64,000 nucleotides of DNA from Lachnospiraceae bacterium (GTDB lineage: Bacteria; Bacillota; Clostridia; Lachnospirales; Lachnospiraceae), in NCBI GenBank assembly GCA_021770345.1, contig JAETRD010000006.1, positions 1 through 64,000 on the forward strand. Direction: 5' to 3'. The notes under the pieces were generated by a model, which was given only the letters and a program-made list of their open reading frames with translations, was not told the DNA's origin and did not search any database. Shown one piece after another: positions 57,804 through 64,000 of the stretch. The position numbers and the translations under genes are program-made. Numbering within the stretch: the stretch's first letter is position 1; the number at the start of each line of letters is the position of its first letter.

Positions 57804-59213
57804 CTATACAAGGACGATTTCGCGCGTGTATTCACTGCGCGGAGTCGTCTTTTTGTATTTAGGGGCTGCGCCGGCTTTTTGCAGGGCTTTGAGATATCTG
57901 GTCTGCTCGTAGAGCCCGGCTGCATAGATATCCTTCTCAAGGAGGGCATGCGCGTCCGCAGAGAGCAGGCGGTTTGCGTCCGCGAGCTTTGAAATCATGG
58001 GGACGGCGGCGCATTCCTTTATCCGGGATAAGACCGGTGCGGAGGTTTTTCGGAACCCTAAAATGCGCAGATAGGGGATATAGCCTGCCTCGGAATAATG
58101 CCGGTAATCGTCGCCCCGGAAAGACAGGATCGTGTGCAGCAGAATCCGGTTCATGCGCGTGAGTGTGACATTCCGGCTTTTGCAGGCAGCCGCAAATGAG
58201 GCGAAGGAGGAAAAGGCGGCACGGTTTTTTAGCAGGCGGTTTGCGATTTCGGCATTGCAGTCTGCCACAGCGGCAAGCTCGTCCGCGGTCATGGAGAGCA
58301 GACGATATCCGAGAACGGCGGAAAAATCATCCGCAGTCACAGGCGGATATTCCTGCAGAGCGGCGGCGAGGAGTGCGGCGGCCGGAGCGGGCATTGCAGC
58401 GGAAAGAAGCGCACCGGTGTTTGTCGCCCGGGACGTCGCGGAATCGGATAAAAGCAGTTCGCGGATGCCGCTCGCGGATGCGGGGATCTGCGGTGTGTCA
58501 GAGGGGGCCGTGGGTGCGGATATCTGCGCTGCATCGGAACCGCCGTCAGACGCGGATGCAAAAAGTGCGGTGTCATGGTACCCGGCGCCCTCGCGTCGGA
58601 TTACATACGGGTGTATGGAGGAGCCGCAGCGGCGAAGTGCTTTGAGGTATTCGACGGCAAGGATATTGTTTGGCGATTCGAGTACGCGCATGAGCGCATC
58701 GGGATCTTCCGTCGAAGGGAGTGTACTTGCAGACGCAGGTGATTTCGCAGGAGCAGGGGTTGCTGCACCGGCAAGTGATCTTGCCCTTGCCAGTGGAAAC
58801 GTCATCCCGTTTTTCAAATAGGAAGAGAGCATCTCGCGGTAGTCAGACGGTTCCTCGCAGAGGAATTCGGCGAGCGAGGAGAGCAGCGGAAGATTGTCCG
58901 TCTCCGCGCCGAAGCAGAGGCCGTCCGTGCAGCCCGTTTTTTCGAACAGGGAGACGCCCGCGCGGGCAAAATACTCGGCGGAGGCGCACGACCAGAGTGC
59001 GGGCAGCTCAAACACGAGATCCGCACCGCAGCGCAGGGCCATCTCGCTTCTCGTATACTTGTCGACCAGGGCGGGTGCGCCGCGCTGCACAAAGCCGCCA
59101 CTCATCGCGATAATGATGTAATCTGCGCCGGTCTCCTCGCGTATTTTTTTCAGCTGGTAGGCGTGTCCGTTGTGGAACGGGTTGTATTCTGCGATAATGC
59201 CAATGATTTTCAT
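57804..59213 (-). CDS. tmcAL: tRNA(Met) cytidine acetate ligase (TmcAL/YlbM)
   Basis: This 469-residue protein starts at reverse-strand ATG 59213, after AGGAAGGAACCGCTCC. The nucleotidyltransferase motif IAEYNPFHNGHAYQL (HxGH) is at the N-terminus, with MSGGFVQRGAPALVDKYTRS and DLVFELPALWSCASAEYFA after it. The enzyme makes acetylated cytidine at the wobble base of elongator tRNA-Met using acetate and ATP. Two Ala/Ser/Pro-rich stretches (about 145-170 and 222-250) look like inserted low-complexity loops absent from typical YlbM, making this copy longer than the usual 400 or so residues. Confidence 0.9.
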   Translation of the reverse strand: MKIIGIIAEYNPFHNGHAYQLKKIREETGADYIIIAMSGGFVQRGAPALVDKYTRSEMALRCGADLVFELPALWSCASAEYFARAGVSLFEKTGCTDGLCFGAETDNLPLLSSLAEFLCEEPSDYREMLSSYLKNGMTFPLARARSLAGAATPAPAKSPASASTLPSTEDPDALMRVLESPNNILAVEYLKALRRCGSSIHPYVIRREGAGYHDTALFASASDGGSDAAQISAPTAPSDTPQIPASASGIRELLLSDSATSRATNTGALLSAAMPAPAAALLAAALQEYPPVTADDFSAVLGYRLLSMTADELAAVADCNAEIANRLLKNRAAFSSFASFAAACKSRNVTLTRMNRILLHTILSFRGDDYRHYSEAGYIPYLRILGFRKTSAPVLSRIKECAAVPMISKLADANRLLSADAHALLEKDIYAAGLYEQTRYLKALQKAGAAPKYKKTTPRSEYTREIVLV

Positions 59214-59470
59214 GGAGCGGTTCCTTCCTGTAGATGAGATTATTTTTGTGTGCAGAACAAAGGCACACATCCCTCTGTCCACTGAGGGTATGGTACCATG
59301 TCAGATGCGAAGATGCAATGTGCAGTGACGTCTTTGCGGGAAGGCTGCTGTCCGGGGCGAAACTGTAACGCTGGAGACGGTGATTGTGCCGAAAACAGTG
59401 GAAAAAACAGCCAAAAGATGGTAAGCTGTAATTGCTGACAAATGTTTGTTTTTGAAAAGTGAGGATATCT

Positions 59471-60823
59471 ATGAAAAGGCAGAGGAGAAGGATTTGTGCG
59501 CTTTTGATGGCGGGATTTTTGCTTGCGGGAAGCGCCGCGTCCGATGTGCCGCAGCTGCATGTGTATGCTGCGGAGCAGTCGACGGAAAACGGTGCGGAGA
59601 ACCTACCCGCGGAGCTGACATCGCCTGCGGGAGAAGAGCCGGCGAACGGGACGGAGGGTGTGCAGCCGACGGAGCAGGAACCTGAGGAGGATGCGGGGGA
59701 GATACCGACGGAGAAACCGGCGGACGGGGAGGCTGCGGATGGAAACGGGGCGCCGCCTGCGGGGGAAGAACCGGCGGAGGATACTCAGCTGACGGAGAAA
59801 CCGGCGGAGGATGTGCCGACGGAGCAGGAGCCTGCGGAGGATACGCAGCCGACGGAGAAGCCGGCGGAGGATGTGCCGACCGAGCAGGAGCCCGCGGGGG
59901 ATGCGGACATGCCGCCTGCGGATACGGAGGGTAAACCCGGAGCAGAGGGGACGGAAGACGCAGCGGCGATTGACGATGCGGGAACTGTCTTTGCGGCGGT
60001 TACCTCCATTGCGGATGTGAAAGCAGCGGCGACGGGAACGTTTACGGTCCGCGGAACCGTCATCTTTGTCGACGGGAGAAATATCTATGTGCAGGATGCC
60101 ACCGGCGGGATTGATTTATACTTTACGGCAGCGCCGAGCGGCGTTGCGGTGGGAAATGTGCTGACTGCGACAGGCAGTTATACGATGTACAACGGACTGA
60201 TCGAACTCGGGAGCGCGGCGCTTGAGGGAACTGTAGAGAGCGGCGACGGAACCGTGCCTGCGGCTGCAGTGCACACGATCGCGGAACTGCTTGCAGATTA
60301 CAGCGGCGGAAAGCAGCTGCAGAGCACGCGCGTGCGGATTGAGAACGCCGTGATCGGGGCGGTCAATACAAGCGGAAATACCACGCTGACCCAGATCGGA
60401 GACGACGGGATATCGTCGAGCATCAATATCTACCGGTGCCCGGCCTTAAGCGGCGTCTCGGCGGGGGATACGGTGACGGTGGAGGCCGTGGTCGGCGCGT
60501 ATAATGCGCCTCAGCTCCGTGTCGCCGCAGCGGGGGACGTGGTTCCCTCCGGGCAGGGCACAGGGGGTGCGGTGACCGTGGACGAGACCATAACCCTCGA
60601 TTATGCGCAGTGGCTGAACGGGACGGATTTAGGGACGGAGACAAAATATGTGAGTACGGCCGGGGCCGATGCGGCTGCATATCTGACCGTGATAAAAAAC
60701 GGCAGTGAGACGGCGCCCATCTTTACGACGACCGGAGGCACAGGTACGAACTATTACATAGGGAGTCAGGGACTTGGCTCGTCGGGGAACGAAGGGTATT
60801 ACGAGTTTGTATTTTCCCCGTAG
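59471..60823 (+). CDS. Secreted multidomain protein, N-terminal part ending at in-frame amber
   Basis: From ATG 59471 a signal peptide (KRQRRRICALLMAGFLLAGS, then AASDV) leads into a Pro/Glu/Thr-rich linker with a 20-residue repeat (59771-59890). An OB-fold-like region (about 170-370; GTVIFVDGRNIYVQDATGG) follows, then the start of a beta-sandwich domain. The frame ends at TAG 60821-60823 after EGYYEFVFSP. The next codon, AAG 60824, continues the same frame and the same domain for at least 1059 codons. The simplest view is a nonsense-mutated gene, but read-through or an assembly error is possible. Many other genes in this window end in TAG, so general recoding is unlikely. Confidence 0.8.
   Translation: MKRQRRRICALLMAGFLLAGSAASDVPQLHVYAAEQSTENGAENLPAELTSPAGEEPANGTEGVQPTEQEPEEDAGEIPTEKPADGEAADGNGAPPAGEEPAEDTQLTEKPAEDVPTEQEPAEDTQPTEKPAEDVPTEQEPAGDADMPPADTEGKPGAEGTEDAAAIDDAGTVFAAVTSIADVKAAATGTFTVRGTVIFVDGRNIYVQDATGGIDLYFTAAPSGVAVGNVLTATGSYTMYNGLIELGSAALEGTVESGDGTVPAAAVHTIAELLADYSGGKQLQSTRVRIENAVIGAVNTSGNTTLTQIGDDGISSSINIYRCPALSGVSAGDTVTVEAVVGAYNAPQLRVAAAGDVVPSGQGTGGAVTVDETITLDYAQWLNGTDLGTETKYVSTAGADAAAYLTVIKNGSETAPIFTTTGGTGTNYYIGSQGLGSSGNEGYYEFVFSP
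59771..59890 (+). repeat. 60-bp tandem coding repeat in linker
   Basis: The unit at 59771-59830 is followed by a near-identical copy at 59831-59890, with a partial third. Each encodes about 20 residues of the pattern PAEDTQxTEKPAEDVPTEQE. Such Pro/Glu/Thr-rich repeats commonly span the wall in surface proteins and vary in number between strains. Confidence 0.85.
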
Positions 60824-63800
60824 AAGAAATACGGCAAATATAAGCTGGCACTGGACATGAAGGGTTCCGGCACGGCGGCGAAGGAGTGGACGGTGTCCTA
60901 CAGCACGGACCAGACGGCCTTTCTTCCGATCACCACCTTCAGTATCGATCAGAAGTCTACCACCTACAGTTTTTCGGCGGAGCTTCCGGCCGCGGCGGGC
61001 GGCAGCGACAAGCTGTATGTGCGTTTGACGCCGGGAAGCAAGAGCGTCGGAAACGGGACAATCGGAACCGGAGGAAACCATTATCTCTCCGGCATCCGTG
61101 TCACCGCACATCCGGTACTCTCGGATGATATCTGCAAGCCGGTCGTCATTGCTCCGGCGGCGGGAGAGGTTATGGCCGGGCAGGAACTTTCGCTTTCTTC
61201 GGCGACGGCGGGGGCAAAGATTTATTACACGGTCAACGGGAGCACGCCGGTCCTGTACGATGCGTCCGCAAAGCCGGTACTCACGGAAGAGAAGCTTGCG
61301 GACGGCGCCGTTGTGACGGCATACGCTGTCGCGGACGGCAAGACAGACAGCGTGACGGTTACGGCGGCTTATACCTGGGCACAGGTGGCGACGGTGAAAG
61401 CGACGCCGAACGGCGGCAGTGTCCCGCTCGGGAAAGAAGTCGTGCTGACCTGCGACACAAAAGGTGCGTCAATCCGGTATTCGGCGGACAAGGGAGCAAC
61501 CTGGCAGGACTGCGGCGGCAAGATTGTTTTGAGTAAGCTGCCGGCGACCTATCTTGTGAAGGCGGTGAAGGCCGGCTATAAAGACAGCAGCGAGATAACG
61601 TTAAACTATACGGAGCGGACGAGCGAGAAATACAATATCTATTTCGGGCAGCTTCACTCGCATACGTCTTACTCGGACGGGGCGGGAACCTGTGAGGAGG
61701 CGTATGTGCATGCGTCCGGGGTGGACAACCTGGATTTTGTCGCGGTGACGGACCACTCCAACTCCTTCGACAATGCAAATGCGGCATCGATTTCGGACGG
61801 TTCCGTGAGTGAGGAGTGGAAAGAGGGGCAGGCGCTTGCAGACCGCTACACAAACGGGAAGTTTGTCTCGATATTCGGCTTTGAGATGACCTGGTCAAAC
61901 GGACTCGGGCATATGAATACGTTTAACAGCGACGGTTTTCAGAGCAGAACCCAGACCGAGTATGCGACGTATGCGACGGCGCTGCAGAACTATTACGCGG
62001 CGTTAAAGACGGAGCCGGATTCGATCAGCCAGTTTAATCACCCGGGGACGACGTTCGGTGATTTCAGCGATTTTGCATATTACGACGAAGTGATTGACGA
62101 TTTGATCACGACGATTGAGGTCGGAAACGGGGAGGGAGCGATCGGAAGTTCCGGTTATTTCCCGTCCTACGAGTATTACCAGCGCGCGCTTGACAAGGGC
62201 TGGCATGTGGCACCGACGAACAATCAGGACAATCACAAGGGACTTTGGGGAAATGCCAATACCGGGCGCAGTGTAGTGCTCGCAGACAGCCTCACGAGAG
62301 AAAATATTTACGATGCAATGCGCAATTACCGCGTCTATGCGACGGAGGACAATGACCTGCGCATCTACTATACGCTGGACGGTTATACGATGGGGACCGT
62401 TCTTGGCGAGGGTGCGACCGGAGATACGGTTCATATCGAAGCGGAGCTTTCCGATGCGACGGACGCTTCCGCAGGAACGGTTTCCGTCATCACAAACGGA
62501 GGTCTGGTACTTGCGGAGGAAAAGATAGCGGGCAGCAGCGGCAAGGCCGTGTTCGATGTGACGAACGATTATTCGTATTATTATATCAAGGTTGTACAGC
62601 CGGACGGCGATATCGCTGTGACGGCGCCGGTGTGGGTCGGCGAGGTCGAGGCGGCGGGAATCAACGGAATCTCGACAGACGAGGTGCTTCCGGTACAGGG
62701 ACAGGCACTGCAGGTAGACCTGGAGCTCTACAACAACGAGCCGGCGGATATGGAGATTTCATCCATCGAGTTTACGGTGGGAGGAGAGGTTGTACATACG
62801 GTGAATCTGGCGGAGGCAGGGCTTGAAAAGATTCCGTCGATGAGCACGGCTTCGTACAGCTTTGATTACACCCACGGCGGGGTCGGGCAGATGGAGCTCG
62901 GCGTTACGGTCAGCGCGCGCTTGAAAGGCGCCGCAAAAGTTTACAAGGGCGTGTTAAAGCTTACCTACGTCACAGCGGAAATGGTGACGAAGGTTCTCAT
63001 CGACGGCACGCATTACAATGATTATGTGACCGGATATTACGGCGGAAACGTTGGGAATTTTGCCGCGATCGCCGGAGCAAAAAACGTAAAGGTAGAGGTG
63101 GTGACCGATCAGATCACACCCGGGATGCTGGAGAACTGCGCGCTGCTCGTGATATCGGCGCCGGCGCGAAAGACCGGGACCGCCAATGCGGGGAATTTTA
63201 CGCCGTCTCATTTTGACGATGCGTTTATCTCCATGGTAAAGAACTATACGGATAACGGCGGGACGCTGATTGCCTGCGGCATTGCCGATTATCAGGACAG
63301 CACCGAGGGACAGACGGCCACGGAGATGAATCGCCTTTTGGCCGGAATCGGTGCTACCACAAGGCTTAACAGCGATGAGGCCTATGATACCGTAAACAAC
63401 GGGGGACAGCCCTATCGGCTCTATCTGAAAAACTACAATGCCGATTCGCGCTATCTCGCGGGCGCTGTGGCGGACACGCTTGACGCAAACGGAAATGTCG
63501 TCTCGGAGGGACAGGAATACAGTGCATACAGCGGATGTACCGTGGCGGTTGACGCAGCGGCAGAGGCGGCGGGAAAAGCGGAGAGCCTGGTGCGGGGATT
63601 TGACACCACATACTCGATTGACTGCAAGGATGAAAACGGAAATAGTGTTTCGGGCAGTCCTGTCTATGTGGAGCCGGGTAATGTGACGGCGCTTGCGCAT
63701 GAGACACTCGATAGCGGTGCGAATGTGTTTGTGGCCGGAACCGTGTTTATCTCGGATTTCGAGGTGAAGGCGGAACTGGATAATATCTGGGATCTGCCGT

Positions 63801-64000
63801 ATCTGAATCGGACGATTGCGGAAAATATTCTGGATGAAGTGAAGGTTTCGTTTCCTGTGACGAGCATCCGCGATGTCCGGACAAACGGACAGATGGGAGA
63901 TGTATTTGCGATTGAAGGCTATGTCACCGCGGGCACGAGCGTGGAGGGGAATACGTTTTTCGACACGATCTATGTGCAGGATGACACGGCGGGGATCACC
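60824..64000 (+). pseudogene. C-terminal continuation of secreted PHP-domain protein, downstream of amber codon; 3' end outside window
   Basis: The frame after TAG 60821 is open for all 1059 codons to the window edge. Its first residues, KKYGKYKLALDMKGSG, complete the beta-sandwich begun upstream. Two chitobiase-like/Fn3-associated modules follow near 61120-61600 (GAKIYYTVNGSTP). A PHP metallohydrolase domain follows near 61640-62380: FGQLHSHTSYSDG, FVAVTDHSNSF, SQFNHPGTTFG and PTNNQDNHKGLWGN give its metal ligands. A DUF4350/GATase-like domain comes next (about 62990-63640) and a second OB-like domain starts near 63860 (IYVQDDTAGIT). The first in-frame ATG is 60857, without a ribosome site, so independent translation is doubtful. 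Confidence 0.8.

Noticed and set aside
57783-57815. Terminator between cfa and tmcAL
   Set aside because: GTCCTTGT and ACAAGGAC can pair, but with a 17-base loop, no T-run and overlap with the tmcAL stop; too weak to call.
60821-60823. Genome-wide TAG recoding (pyrrolysine or similar)
   Set aside because: Several clear genes here (dapA, polA, the SSB-like gene, treP and others) end in TAG with normal gene ends, so TAG is an ordinary stop. Local read-through is still possible.
1-64000. CRISPR arrays and complete insertion sequences
   Set aside because: No regularly spaced direct repeats with unique spacers and no IS transposase with terminal repeats were seen. The Rpn-type gene at 31780 has no flanking terminal repeats that I can recognise.

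Overview
The window looks like a chromosome segment from a Clostridia-type anaerobe, most likely a Lachnospiraceae member with a fairly high G+C content. Several things point that way: a class III fructose-bisphosphatase, purine synthesis finished by a PurO-type cyclohydrolase plus a stand-alone AICAR transformylase, a UPF0210/ACT-domain pair, an L-box lysine riboswitch in front of dapA, AGGAGG-type ribosome binding sites, and PTS-based sugar uptake. The placement rests on gene content and style, not on a database match.

Layout. 1-4520 is the right end of a prophage: the tail end of a structural gene, an S74-peptidase tail fibre, holin, amidase, two small reverse-strand genes, an Arc/CopG-type repressor surrounded by repeated operators, and a terminator. 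The phage DNA abuts a 5'-truncated M23 peptidase (4521-5015), so the phage appears to sit inside that gene. 5090-13634 holds a soluble chemotaxis receptor with a zinc-binding C-terminus, typA, an SSB-like protein, a 34-codon small gene, an AraC regulator and a sensor-GGDEF-EAL protein. 13635-17831 is the lysine/DAP block (lysine riboswitch, dapA, dapB) followed by fbp. nfo comes next, then an attenuator-like leader, a BTAD-type regulator and two small proteins built from one repeated domain. A MarR regulator, a lytic transglycosylase, azlCD and lysA complete that stretch.

24866-32619 is mixed accessory DNA: a possible PD-(D/E)XK protein, an XRE regulator with an unknown partner and a perfect 26-bp operator, tRNA-Leu(CAA), an LTA-synthase-like/YfhO membrane pair, a 33-codon gene whose ribosome binding site lies in a hairpin, and an AT-rich Rpn-type nuclease. 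32688-46751 carries an AraC/GyrI regulator, a transglutaminase-like protein, a thioesterase, aminopeptidase P, polA-coaE, an FtsA-like ATPase with a long beta-grasp-like tail, a YycJ-type hydrolase, ACT/UPF0210 and a CgeB-like glycosyltransferase. 46941-48845 is purO plus the AICAR transformylase gene.

48966-56433 is a self-contained trehalose PTS locus: a divergent GntR regulator, three TGTTTAAACA operators over the promoter, EIIBCA, phospho-trehalase, and its own HPr, Enzyme I and a Cof-type phosphatase. It encodes the whole phosphorelay from PEP to trehalose-6-phosphate and its hydrolysis. The window ends with cyclopropane synthase, tmcAL, and a very large secreted PHP-domain protein whose frame is broken by one in-frame amber codon at 60821 and then stays open to the window edge.

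The most unusual items are the amber-split surface protein, the prophage inside the M23 gene, the BTAD regulator with three copies of a WQG-type domain behind a terminator leader, the FtsA-like protein with its C-terminal tail, the trehalose operon with private HPr/EI, and several striking inverted repeats, including a 60-bp perfect palindrome.
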